From Dehalococcoidales bacterium (GTDB lineage Bacteria; Chloroflexota; Dehalococcoidia; Dehalococcoidales; UBA2162): a stretch of DNA of 30,406 nt. The stretch spans positions 1 to 30,406 of the forward strand of contig JAENIS010000019.1 in the NCBI GenBank assembly GCA_016844285.1. Direction: 5' to 3'. Positions 16,526 through 23,860 of the stretch are shown here, in pieces (positions within the stretch are counted from its first letter, which is position 1; each line of letters begins with the position of its first letter). The position numbers and the translations under genes are program-made. The notes below the pieces were generated by a model. It saw only the letters and a list, made by a program, of their open reading frames with translations. It was not told where the DNA came from and did not search any database.

Positions 16526-17296
16526 TCATTCGATAACGTCGAGTAGCTCGCCGAAATGCTCTATGACCGCATCCGGTTCGTGTCTTGGCTTCACCCTGTA
16601 ATTTCGCCAGGGCTGGTCATACGCGCCTTCGTTCACGCGGTGCTGGATGGCACCTAGCCCCGCCTCCTTGGCGGCTTCAATGTCCCGCACCGGGTCATCG
16701 CCAACATAGACAATTAGCTCTGGCTGAACTCTGAAGAAGCTGGTGATGTGCTTGAATACGCGCGGGTCAGGCTTCTCAATGCCGATTGATTCCGAAGTCT
16801 CGATATATTCAAAAAATGGTTTGACCTTCATGGCCTCCAGGATGAAACCCAGTGCCACTATCCGGTCGTTGGAAAACACACCCAGCTTTTTGCCCCTGGC
16901 TCTGAGCTGCTCCAGAGTATTTTTGACCTCCCGGGTTCTCTTATCCGACTCAATGATGTTTCTTAACCCGATTCGGTATTCTCGCAACAATTCAAGGCCC
17001 AATATGACGGCAATATCTTCCCTGACGGACAGGTGGCGAAGGGCATCATGGATGATGGGTTCTTCCTGATAGAAATGCCCGATGTAAGGGTAGTTAACTC
17101 GGCTATTTGACCTTGTCCATTCCTGAATGATTCGTTCCCCGTCTATCGCGAGGCCATGCTGTTGACACCTTTCGTGGAAGCGAACCATCTGCAACTGCAT
17201 GATGGCTGGAAATGGGTCCATAACTAACGTATTTCCCTGGTCGAAGACCACGACCGCAGCCTTTATGCCAGGTCTTGCTCTGTAGCGTGAACTCAT
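16526..17296 (-). CDS. HAD-superfamily hydrolase
   Basis: A 256-residue haloacid dehalogenase-like protein. Motif I is VVFDQGNTLV (D19), in which the second Asp of DxDxT is Gly, as in many FD-x-GGTL relatives. Motif II is LGVFSNDR, motif III the Lys in IEKPDPRVF, and motif IV VGDDPVRDIEAAKEAG. The cap domain lies between motifs I and II (about residues 30-115). Phosphatase activity on a small phosphorylated metabolite is the usual role, but the missing second Asp lowers confidence in classical phosphatase chemistry. It is 104 bp upstream of the glycosyltransferase genes on the same strand. A ~70 bp repeat ends 13 bp before the ATG at 17296. Confidence 0.85.
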   Translation of the reverse strand: MSSRYRARPGIKAAVVVFDQGNTLVMDPFPAIMQLQMVRFHERCQQHGLAIDGERIIQEWTRSNSRVNYPYIGHFYQEEPIIHDALRHLSVREDIAVILGLELLREYRIGLRNIIESDKRTREVKNTLEQLRARGKKLGVFSNDRIVALGFILEAMKVKPFFEYIETSESIGIEKPDPRVFKHITSFFRVQPELIVYVGDDPVRDIEAAKEAGLGAIQHRVNEGAYDQPWRNYRVKPRHEPDAVIEHFGELLDVIE

Positions 17297-17309
17297 GAAA
17301 CTCTTTTAG

Positions 17310-17379
17310 TGCCCTGTCTGGTTAATTACTGAACCAATGACTGCTTCAGCACACATTATCACTTAAGGACGACCTCACC
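17310..17379 (-). repeat. 70-bp upstream repeat, copy 1
   Basis: The core TGGTTAATTACTGAACCAAT forms a short hairpin (TGGTT/AACCA). Near-copies occur at 20530-20601 and 25899-25969. It lies 13 bp before the HAD gene start and runs directly into the double-hairpin element on its right. Confidence 0.8.
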
Positions 17380-17604
17380 CCCTTAATCCCCCTCTCCTCT
17401 TAGGAGAAGGGGAAATAGAGAAAGAGGGGCTTCGCCCCTCTTAGACGCCCCACGACGAAATCCCTCTCAATCTCCCTTTACTAAAGGGAGAGGGCGTCTC
17501 CCCCTTTTTCAAAGGGGGACTAAGGGGGATTTCTCTCTGGGCTATGCCCCCTCTCTTTTACTTAACTCCCCTGCTTCGTCGCCAAGATGCTTCTCGCAAT
17601 GACA
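17371..17604 (+). repeat. Composite double-hairpin repeat with partial palindromic tail
   Basis: Begins GACCTCACCCCCTTAATCC, then a CCCCTCTCCT/AGGAGAAGGGG hairpin, an A-rich spacer, an AAGAGGGGC/GCCCCTCTT hairpin at 17422-17441, and further CCCTTTACTAAAGGG and CCCCCTTT/AAAGGGGG palindromes to about 17530. A fragment of a third family (CTTCGTCGCCAAGATGCTTC and TCGCAATGACA) follows at 17573-17604. It fills nearly all of the 349-bp gap between HAD and aldolase genes. The copy at 23626-23850 has the same order. Confidence 0.8.
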
Positions 17605-17645
17605 GCGGAATCAACTAAATGCAAACGAAGCCTTTAATAAGCGTT

Positions 17646-18434
17646 TTAGCTAAGAAGCTGACGCTCAACCTCTTTAATCTGCTCTTGATATGAGCGTAGC
17701 AGCCTCAGGACATCAGCCGGTCCGCAGTTGGCATAGGCAACCCCCATTCTCTGAAGTTCGGCGGCATTAAGCGGGTAAGCAGCGTGGTTTAAAGGGAAGG
17801 TCATCTTAGCCTTACCAACCTTTTTTAAAGTTGCGGCAATCTCATCAATCGTCCGCTTTAAGCGGGGGTCGTTTCTATCCGAGACATTTAAGGCTTGAGA
17901 GAGGTCGGAAGGGCCAATGGCGATTAAGTCAAGTCCCTCGACGGAAGCGATACCGGCTAGTTCCTTAATCGCTTCCGTATCCTCAACCATGACCGCGAGC
18001 AGAATCTCAGCATTGGAGGTTTTCATGTGCTCCCCCAGGGGTACGGAGCCATATCGTGCCGCTCTCGTTGAACCTCCCATCCCCCGCTCGCCCAGAGGGG
18101 CATATCTCACCGCTTTAACCACCGCTAGAGCGTCATCCCTGCTGGCGATGTGTGGTACTTGAATACCCTGAGCACCCATCTCCAGAATACGGAGTATGGT
18201 CTTGGGGTTGTTATCGGGGACACGGATGAGGGAAGTAATGCCGACCAGGTCACAAGCTCGTATCATCTCTTCAACCAGTTTCAAATCAAAGGCAGTGTGT
18301 TCCGTATCAATAAAGGCGGCATCAAAGCCGGCAAGACCGATAACCTCGACGATGGCCGGGTCAGCCAGACTCACATAAGTGCCGATGGCTAGTTTGCCCT
18401 GCTTCATCTTTACCCTGACTTTGTTCTCACGCAT
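17646..18434 (-). CDS. HpcH/HpaI-family aldolase
   Basis: A class II, metal-dependent pyruvate aldolase of the HpcH/HpaI/RhmA family; members reversibly cleave 2-keto-3-deoxy or 2-keto-4-hydroxy acids to pyruvate and an aldehyde. At 262 residues it has normal length. Visible motifs are FIDTEHTAFD with the base His (H46), MGAQGIQVPHIASRDDA, RYAPLGERGMGG, and the metal ligands E150 (MVEDTEA) and D176 (GPSDLS). The ATG at 18434 has GAGGT 7 nt upstream. It is 30 bp after the amidohydrolase gene and probably in the same transcript. The substrate is unknown; catabolism of a sugar acid or aromatic side product is plausible. Confidence 0.9.
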   Translation of the reverse strand: MRENKVRVKMKQGKLAIGTYVSLADPAIVEVIGLAGFDAAFIDTEHTAFDLKLVEEMIRACDLVGITSLIRVPDNNPKTILRILEMGAQGIQVPHIASRDDALAVVKAVRYAPLGERGMGGSTRAARYGSVPLGEHMKTSNAEILLAVMVEDTEAIKELAGIASVEGLDLIAIGPSDLSQALNVSDRNDPRLKRTIDEIAATLKKVGKAKMTFPLNHAAYPLNAAELQRMGVAYANCGPADVLRLLRSYQEQIKEVERQLLS

Positions 18435-18464
18435 CGCTTATACCTCCATCAAATACAGTGAGTG

Positions 18465-19628
18465 TTACTTCCGGGACTGTGGTGGAGCCAGCGGCTCGGT
18501 AGCGATTAGCTGCCCTGCCTTCACCGTCATGCTCGGAGAGAGCAACTTGCTTACCTTTATGGTCTCCTTTTGTGCGTCCGTAAGCTCCCAGGTGCCAGAT
18601 AGTAGCTCCAGGATGGAAACATCCGCCGGCATGCCGGGCTTGAGGCTACCCATGATATCATCAGCACTGATGGACCGGGCGGCATTGATGGTAGTCATCG
18701 CAATTACCTGCTTCAGGTTAAACCCCAGAGCCATGAATTTCGACATCGTCACGGTCAAGCTGTAAACTGGCCCGTTCAGTGACTGGACAGTGAGGTCAGT
18801 GCTTATGGTATCAGGTACAATACCCTGGTCGATAGCCTTCCTGGCGACGTTGAAGCTGAAGTTAAACCGGCCGTGGGCACTATCTACTACCATCCCTCTG
18901 GCTATTGCCTCTTTCAACTCAGGCAAGACCGTGCCATCGGGGCGCAACACGCCACCCATCTGAGCCGTAAAAACATGGGCCAGTATATCGCCCTTCTCCA
19001 TCAGGGGCAGAAAATCCCGGGTCAATGTCGGTGACACCTGTTTGTCAACATCACCGATGTGAACCATGATGGGCAGGCCGAACTTACCGGCTACTTTCTT
19101 GGCCATTTTCACTATCTCGATTCCGGCACTGGCCACAACACTACCCACCAGACGCAGCTTCACTCCTTTAATCAAATCCCGGTTAGCCTCGATAGTCGCT
19201 TCGATAGCCTCAAGGTCAATTTCTTTGCGGTCTCGCAGTTCGGGCGTAATCGTCAGTCCTTGAGAGCCCAGATGTAAAAAACAATAGATGGTGGTACGAG
19301 AAGCAGGGATGACATAGCGAGGGAATCCGCCAAAGATAGCCTGGCCGGCGCTACCCGCATCTACCACCGTGGTTACCCCCTGTTTGACGCCGGCAACATC
19401 GGGGTCGGCACCAAGCCGGGTGAAACCATGATAAACGTGACAGTGCGCGTCGATAAGCCCCGGGGTGACGATTTTACCGGTGGCATCAAATACCTTGCGG
19501 CTCTCCTGGGGTGAAATATCCCTGGCTATTTTGACGATTTTCCGCCGGCTGATGGCGACATCCAGCTTCCCGTCCAGATTCTGCGCCGGGTCAATCACCC
19601 GGCCACCCTTAATCAGCAGACTGTACAT
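18465..19628 (-). CDS. Amidohydrolase-superfamily metallohydrolase (dihydroorotase/deacetylase-like)
   Basis: A 387-residue TIM-barrel amidohydrolase. Metal-site residues are in place: H62 and H64 in LIDAHCHVYHG, a probable carbamylated K157 (GVKLRL), H190 (PIMVHIGD), H218 (DILAHVFTA) and D278 (TISTDLT). The sequence resembles the subgroup annotated as amidohydrolase/deacetylase metallohydrolase (EF_0837-like), which acts on N-acyl or cyclic amides; it is not a pyrimidine-pathway dihydroorotase by context. The ATG at 19628 has GAGGAGGG about 8 nt upstream. It lies between a VOC gene and an HpcH aldolase gene with gaps of 50 and 30 bp, so an operon is likely. Confidence 0.88.
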   Translation of the reverse strand: MYSLLIKGGRVIDPAQNLDGKLDVAISRRKIVKIARDISPQESRKVFDATGKIVTPGLIDAHCHVYHGFTRLGADPDVAGVKQGVTTVVDAGSAGQAIFGGFPRYVIPASRTTIYCFLHLGSQGLTITPELRDRKEIDLEAIEATIEANRDLIKGVKLRLVGSVVASAGIEIVKMAKKVAGKFGLPIMVHIGDVDKQVSPTLTRDFLPLMEKGDILAHVFTAQMGGVLRPDGTVLPELKEAIARGMVVDSAHGRFNFSFNVARKAIDQGIVPDTISTDLTVQSLNGPVYSLTVTMSKFMALGFNLKQVIAMTTINAARSISADDIMGSLKPGMPADVSILELLSGTWELTDAQKETIKVSKLLSPSMTVKAGQLIATEPLAPPQSRK

Positions 19629-19678
19629 TAGAACAACCCTCCTCTAGCAGTTTCTCAACCAAAGCGCTGACCGGAGAG

Positions 19679-20074
19679 CTATTTCCGGGCACGCTCGCCA
19701 CTGAATTGTACTAACTCGACTCTGACCCCATCCGGGTCCTCGAAAAAAGCCGTTCTGATGTCTTTGGAGAAATCTCGAGGCTCGCCCAGAATCTTTACCC
19801 CTTTCTTTCTCAGCTCATTGAGCATCTCGTCCAGGTTCCTGACATAGAAAGCGAAGTGATTAAGCCCGGCACGACCCTCTACCTCAAGCGGTTTCTCCTT
19901 GGGGTCGGTGGCAATCAACTCCAACTCTACGGGGCCTCCCCTGAGGGCGACGATGCGGTGATGGTCTGCACTCTCAAGCCGGGCGTATTCCTCAAGCCCA
20001 AGGATGTCCCTGTAGAAGCGTACTGATTTTTCCAGGTCTCTACACCTGATACCTATCTGACCGATTCTAGGCAT
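19679..20074 (-). CDS. VOC (glyoxalase/dioxygenase) family protein
   Basis: A 131-residue single-domain vicinal oxygen chelate protein with the two beta-alpha-beta-beta-beta modules: IGQIGIRCRDLEKSVRFYRD and LNHFAFYVRNLDEMLNELRK, ending FFEDPDGVRVELVQF. The first metal ligand is normally His in the first strand (DHIGI) but is Gln here; the second-module His (LNHF) and C-terminal Glu (VEL) remain. Methylmalonyl-CoA epimerase, glyoxalase and ring-cleaving roles are all possible and none is favoured. The ATG at 20074 is chosen because AAAGGAGGT lies 5 nt upstream; a TTG two codons earlier has no spacer. Confidence 0.85.
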   Translation of the reverse strand: MPRIGQIGIRCRDLEKSVRFYRDILGLEEYARLESADHHRIVALRGGPVELELIATDPKEKPLEVEGRAGLNHFAFYVRNLDEMLNELRKKGVKILGEPRDFSKDIRTAFFEDPDGVRVELVQFSGERARK

Positions 20075-20195
20075 GCCCAACCTCCTTTAACCATTACGTT
20101 ATTGCAAAGCCATAACCTGGCCAGGATATTACCCGGGGCAAAGCCTGTCTGATTATCGTAGCTATGTTACCTTTCCTGTGCGGCGGTTGTCAAGA

Positions 20196-20501
20196 CTATC
20201 CTCCCTCAATGACCGGCACAAATGTGAGCTTGTCGCCATCACGCAGCCTGGTCTCAAGGCCGGTTCCTGTCTCCACAGAACGCTCGTTAAGGAAGATAGC
20301 CACCCCACCGGTTAACTGCTGGGTCTGAATGTTAAAAACAATCTGGCCGAAGAGCCGGTATTTAGCCCCTAGCCGGTTAAGAAGGGCTACCAGTGAGCTG
20401 CTACCACCAGTTTCAACATTAGGGAGGACATCTTCGCTCATCTGCTCAATGCCTAATGTCTCCGCCAGTGATGGCAGGAACTCCAGCCGCACCTTAGCCA
20501 T
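20196..20501 (-). CDS. MoaD/ThiS-like sulfur carrier protein
   Basis: A 101-residue ubiquitin-like protein with the C-terminal Gly-Gly (FVPVIEGG) needed for thiocarboxylate formation. The internal pattern VAIFLNERSVETGTGLETRL then DGDKLTFVP is typical of MoaD. MoaD donates sulfur in pterin cofactor synthesis; standalone copies are often found beside tungsten aldehyde:ferredoxin oxidoreductases, and an AOR gene lies about 0.7 kb upstream here. No moaE or moeB is in the window. The ATG at 20501 has a ribosome-binding site only at a distance (AAGGGAG, about 16 nt), so translation may be weak. A ~70-bp repeat starts 28 bp upstream. Confidence 0.85.
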   Translation of the reverse strand: MAKVRLEFLPSLAETLGIEQMSEDVLPNVETGGSSSLVALLNRLGAKYRLFGQIVFNIQTQQLTGGVAIFLNERSVETGTGLETRLRDGDKLTFVPVIEGG

Positions 20502-20529
20502 TGCTTTCGGTTTGCACTCCCTTCGCTAG

Positions 20530-20601
20530 TGGTCTGTGTGGTTAATTATTGAACCAATGATTGCTTCAACAAACATTATTACTTAACGGACGACCTCATC
20601 C
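20530..20601 (-). repeat. 70-bp upstream repeat, copy 2
   Basis: Core TGGTTAATTATTGAACCAAT, with the same right-hand part (TGATTGCTTCAACAAACATT, then GACGACCTCATCCCC) as copies 1 and 3 apart from scattered substitutions. It sits just upstream of the MoaD-like gene. Confidence 0.8.
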
Positions 20602-20720
20602 CCTTGCTCCCCTTCTCCTGAATAGGAGAAGGGGAGATATAATACGAGAGAGGCTAAGCCTCTCTCACTCTCCATGGCAATAGTGGGTGTAGAAGAGAGG
20701 CGAAGCCCCTCTTTGGCTCT
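20590..20720 (+). repeat. Double-hairpin dispersed repeat
   Basis: GACCTCATCCCCTTGCTCC, then a CCCCTTCTCCT/AGGAGAAGGGG hairpin, then GAGAGAGGC/GCCTCTCTC at about 20645-20668, then a further AAGAGAGGCGAAGCCCCTCTT hairpin at about 20693-20713. Same order as the 17.4 and 23.6 kb copies, continuous with the 70-bp repeat on its left. Confidence 0.75.
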
Positions 20721-20765
20721 CCTTGTAACGTTCTATCTCCAGGAACATGGGTTTTTCCCGGTCTT

Positions 20766-20972
20766 TCATCCTATGGGAGGGCTTGCGTTATCTATATCGG
20801 AAGACTTACCGGAGACACGGGGCGGGTGATTTTCTGATTCATTTTTACCGGTGTCATCCTCCTTGGTGGTATCTGGAAGACGGGATGGTTTTCTTTTTAA
20901 CCTACGGGGTAGATAGGTCAAGAACGCCATCAAGACCATCACACCTAATATGACATACCAAAAGTCGGGCAT
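20766..20972 (-). CDS. Small single-pass membrane protein, unknown function
   Basis: A 68-residue predicted protein with one N-terminal hydrophobic helix (about residues 4-20, FWYVILGVMVLMAFLTYLP), a positively charged stop-transfer block (RRLKRKP) and a polar, probably disordered tail. The strong AGGAAG site 6 nt before the ATG at 20972 and the helix-plus-basic layout suggest a real gene. The tail runs close to the repeat at 20590-20720, so the C-terminus may have been altered by it. No family is recognised. It lies between the AOR and MoaD-like genes on the same strand. Confidence 0.5.
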   Translation of the reverse strand: MPDFWYVILGVMVLMAFLTYLPRRLKRKPSRLPDTTKEDDTGKNESENHPPRVSGKSSDIDNASPPIG

Positions 20973-21044
20973 AATTTACTTCCTCATCTTACCCCCATAC
21001 GCCAGTGTTTGATTGCATAAATAAGCATACAAATGGTCCCGTTT

Positions 21045-21099
21045 GCCCTGAGCTTGTCGAAGGGCACCGTTGTGGTTCGACAAGCTCACCACGAACGGC
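21045..21099. repeat. CCCTGAGCTTGTCGAAGGG palindromic repeat
   Basis: CCCTGAGCTTGTCGAAGGGC followed by GGTTCGACAAGCTCACCACG: the parts share inverted GAGCTTGTCGAA / TTCGACAAGCTC arms. This is a well-known dispersed palindrome in many bacterial genomes. It lies in the gap downstream of the AOR gene; the rest of 20973-21184 shows nothing recognisable. Confidence 0.75.
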
Positions 21100-21184
21100 T
21101 TTATTGTCACGCTTTCTTTTGCAACTAAGTACTAGCAGAGCAGCTGTTTAGCTGGCGTGCCACCCTGTATCTGTCAGGGCGGGT

Positions 21185-22923
21185 TTAACCAACCGCATTC
21201 ATCGGCTCCAGTATCGGGATAACGAAGTCGAGGCCGAGGCGTTTCAAGCCTTCTCTGGGCGGTAGTCCCGCCTCAGTAAGTTTCAGCCTCGCTACATAGA
21301 ACTTCTTCTTCTCCTGCTCCCATTCGTCCTTATCCCACACCCAGGTCGTACCGTATTTATCGGTAATTGGCTCATCAAAGGCACGCTGCGGCAGGTAATC
21401 GTCTTTGGCCGGATGGTAGCCTTCCCTGAGGCTGACACACCGGTTGAAGTAGTAGTTTCTCAACTGGATGTCCTTGACGTCATCCAGAGACAAATTCCAC
21501 CCGCAAACAGCGTTCAGGAACTGCCTGGCCATTTCCTCACGCGAGCCCCATATCTGGACAAAGGGCGGAGCCGCAAAATTACAGAGCGTTAGCGCTTCTG
21601 CCAGGGCGTCATCCAGCCCCGAACCCATCCTTGCCCCGTTATGACTGGTGCCGAACATCAGACCCCAGCCAACCTGCTTATTCCTCACGTCATATGTCGG
21701 CGCGGCACAGCCGTGAACCTCAAAGCCGTAGCGGACGGACTTCTCGCCGAATACCTTATAGGCACGGCGGAAGCCATCTGCCAGGGCATTTGCAGCGCGA
21801 CCTTCCCGGTAGGCAATTTTCTTGAGCAGGGCACAGGTTGCCTCGACACTGCCCCAGGGTAGCTCTAGCCCACCCAAGTCTTCTTTAGTGATGATGCCAT
21901 TCTGGTAGAGGTCAATGGCAAAAGCGACGATGCCGCCGAGTTCCTCACCATCCATACCCAGCTCGTTCTCCAGCGGAGCGATTTCGGCCATCTCTTCGTA
22001 GCCCACCATGATGTTGGCGTTAAAACCCCCCACGTTGTCATGCCGGAACTCGCCGGCGAAGACGCCTCGCTCGCTATTCTTAAAATAGGGGACTTCACAA
22101 GATGCGGCACACCCCGGGCAGCCATCAGTCCAGGCAAAATACTTTAGCTGGTGCTCCAGGTAGTTGCTTCTTTCGACGACTTTATCATAGCCGCTGTGGT
22201 TGTTCTTGATGCCCTCGGCGGCGTGGCGCAGCAGGGATGGTACGGAAGCAGTAGCCCCCCAGCGGCTTCGGGAAAGCTTCTCCAATGATGTCTTGGGGCT
22301 CAGGGCATAGGTACTAAAAAGCTCCCAGACCCGCTTATGGTCGGCGTAAAGAGGCCCTTTGGTGCCTTTGACGGCAATCGCTTTCAGATTTTTGGAGCCC
22401 ATGACCGCTCCACAACCCCACTTGGAGGCGGAATGGACAAACTCCGTGGAGGCATTGGCGAACCTTACCAGGTTTTCACCAGCCGGGCCGATGCACAGCA
22501 CGCCAAATACCTCTCCAGTCTCGTTGTTCAACCGCTCCCTGATGGTGACTTCCGTCTCCTGCTTCCACTTGCCCCAGAGGTCTGAGGCATCACGTATTTC
22601 GACCGTATCGCGTTGTACTGTGCCTTGACGATTTCATCACCGATGTAACCGGAGACGCTGCTTCTGCCCGCCCAGCCGGTAAGGGGGGACTTAAAGCTCA
22701 GGATAGTCTTGTCGCCGATAATACCGGTCGTTGGCCCAACACCGACGTGCAGGATATTATCGGGGGAAAGAGGGTCTGCCCCCTGTGGTACCTGTTCCCA
22801 GATGAGTTTATTGGCCAGTCCTCTGGCACCCAGGTATCTCTTCACGTCCGCGGTGACATCCACAATACGGCTCGTCCCCCGGGTCAAATCCACTTCCAGC
22901 AGATTAAAGCTAATTTCAGACAT
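21185..22923 (-). pseudogene. Aldehyde:ferredoxin oxidoreductase, disrupted by internal deletion/frameshift
   Basis: AORs are tungsten-bispterin enzymes oxidising aldehydes to acids with ferredoxin. The N-terminal part (MSEISFNLLEVDLTRG... GPTTGIIGDKTILSFKSPL... SGYIGDEIVKAQYNAI) starts at ATG 22923 (GGGGGAG site) and runs to a stop at 22528. The rest continues in another frame from VEIRDASDLWGKW at about 22599, then CIGPAGENLVRFAN, SKWGCGAVMGSKNLKAIAVKG, the cluster ligands CPGCAASC and a later Cys (TLCNF). Between AQYNAI and VEIRD, AORs normally have roughly 18-20 residues including PVYL; these are absent, so bases are missing and the frame shifts. Either the gene is dead, the two parts are made separately, or the assembly is wrong. 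The total is otherwise near normal length. Confidence 0.85.
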
Positions 22924-22949
22924 TTGCTTCACTCCCCCAAATCTTTTCG

Positions 22950-23597
22950 CTATACTTTCCAGCCTGGATAAGCCATACCGGTCTTTTTCAGAGGATATAG
23001 CCTTCGGGCGATAAGCTCTGCCTTCTCGTCAGCATGCTTCCGCAGAACATCGTGGATGGAATAGCTCCAGCGTACCATGGTGCTTTTGTAGTAAAGAGCA
23101 CCATAAGGACAGACATTGACACACTGGGGGTTCCGGTTCCCTTTATTATCGGGGTCGCACAGGTCACAGACGAAAGGCTTGGGAGATACCGCAGGGTAAA
23201 TCATGATTGCCTTGGCCGAACATGCCTCCCGGCACTTCAGGCATTTCTGCCCAAGGCAGTGTTCCTGGTCAATCACCATGTGCAGCGTATTCCGGTCAAA
23301 GTGAACCGCCGCCGGCTTTACCGGACAGGCTTTTTCGCATTCCCTCTCCTGAGGCGGACACTGGACGCAAGTCACCTGGACGGCCTTGGGCAGCGGCAGG
23401 AGGTATTTCCGAACCTGTATCCGGGCAAGGTCTTTGTTAATCACCCCGAAGTGATACATGGAGCAAGCCATCTGACAGATGCCGCAGCCGACACACTTGA
23501 GTTCGTCACACTCAATGTAGGCTGCCCCTTCTGGATAGGGATAGTTCTCCTTGCCCCAGCCTGCTGTTTTTGCTCCACCAGCTTCTTTCTGCTCCAT
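22950..23597 (-). CDS. 4Fe-4S dicluster ferredoxin, AOR electron-transfer partner
   Basis: A 215-residue HycB/CooF/DmsB-like iron-sulfur protein with four Cys groups: CVGCGICQMAC, then CVQCPPQERECEKAC, CLGQKCLKCREAC and CDLC...CVNVC. This supports up to four [4Fe-4S] clusters. No signal peptide is present, so it acts in the cytoplasm. It ends 26 bp before the AOR start and would shuttle electrons from that enzyme. The ATG at 23597 has a GGGGGA site 8 nt upstream. If the AOR is inactive this protein may have lost its partner; its own frame is intact. Confidence 0.92.
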   Translation of the reverse strand: MEQKEAGGAKTAGWGKENYPYPEGAAYIECDELKCVGCGICQMACSMYHFGVINKDLARIQVRKYLLPLPKAVQVTCVQCPPQERECEKACPVKPAAVHFDRNTLHMVIDQEHCLGQKCLKCREACSAKAIMIYPAVSPKPFVCDLCDPDNKGNRNPQCVNVCPYGALYYKSTMVRWSYSIHDVLRKHADEKAELIARRLYPLKKTGMAYPGWKV

Positions 23598-23625
23598 GGA
23601 AGATTTCCCCCTTCTTTGTTTTTAT

Positions 23626-23850
23626 TGATGACCTCATCCCCTTGTTCCCCTTCTCCTCACGAGGAGAAGGGGAAGTAGAGAAAGAGGGGCTTCGCCCCTC
23701 TTAGATGCCCTACGACAAAATCCTCTCGCTCCCCCTTACTAAAGGGAGAAGTTTTCCCCCCTTTGAAAAAGAGCCTTTCCCGTGCTTGACACGGGAGGGA
23801 TTAAGGGGGATTTCCCTCTAAGCTAGCCCCCTCTATTTCACTTAACTCCT
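23626..23850 (+). repeat. Composite double-hairpin repeat, second long copy
   Basis: GACCTCATCCCCTTGTTCCC, a CCCCTTCTCCT/AGGAGAAGGGG hairpin, spacer, AAGAGGGGC/GCCCCTCTT hairpin at about 23682-23701, then TTAGATGCCC and CCCCCTTACTAAAGGGAG and onwards to CTAGCCCCCTCTATTTCACT. It matches 17371-17560 in order over about 200 bp, with a ~30 bp insertion containing its own GTGCTTGACAC hairpin (near 23780-23800). Confidence 0.8.
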
Positions 23851-23860
23851 CCCGTGCTCG

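Noticed and set aside
17371..17560. Possible CRISPR-like array from the repeated C-rich/G-rich hairpins
   Set aside because: The units are palindromes of varying length without constant-length spacers, and no cas genes are present.
22528..22620. Programmed frameshift in the AOR gene
   Set aside because: There is no slippery heptamer at the junction, and about 18-20 conserved residues are missing, which a frameshift alone cannot explain.
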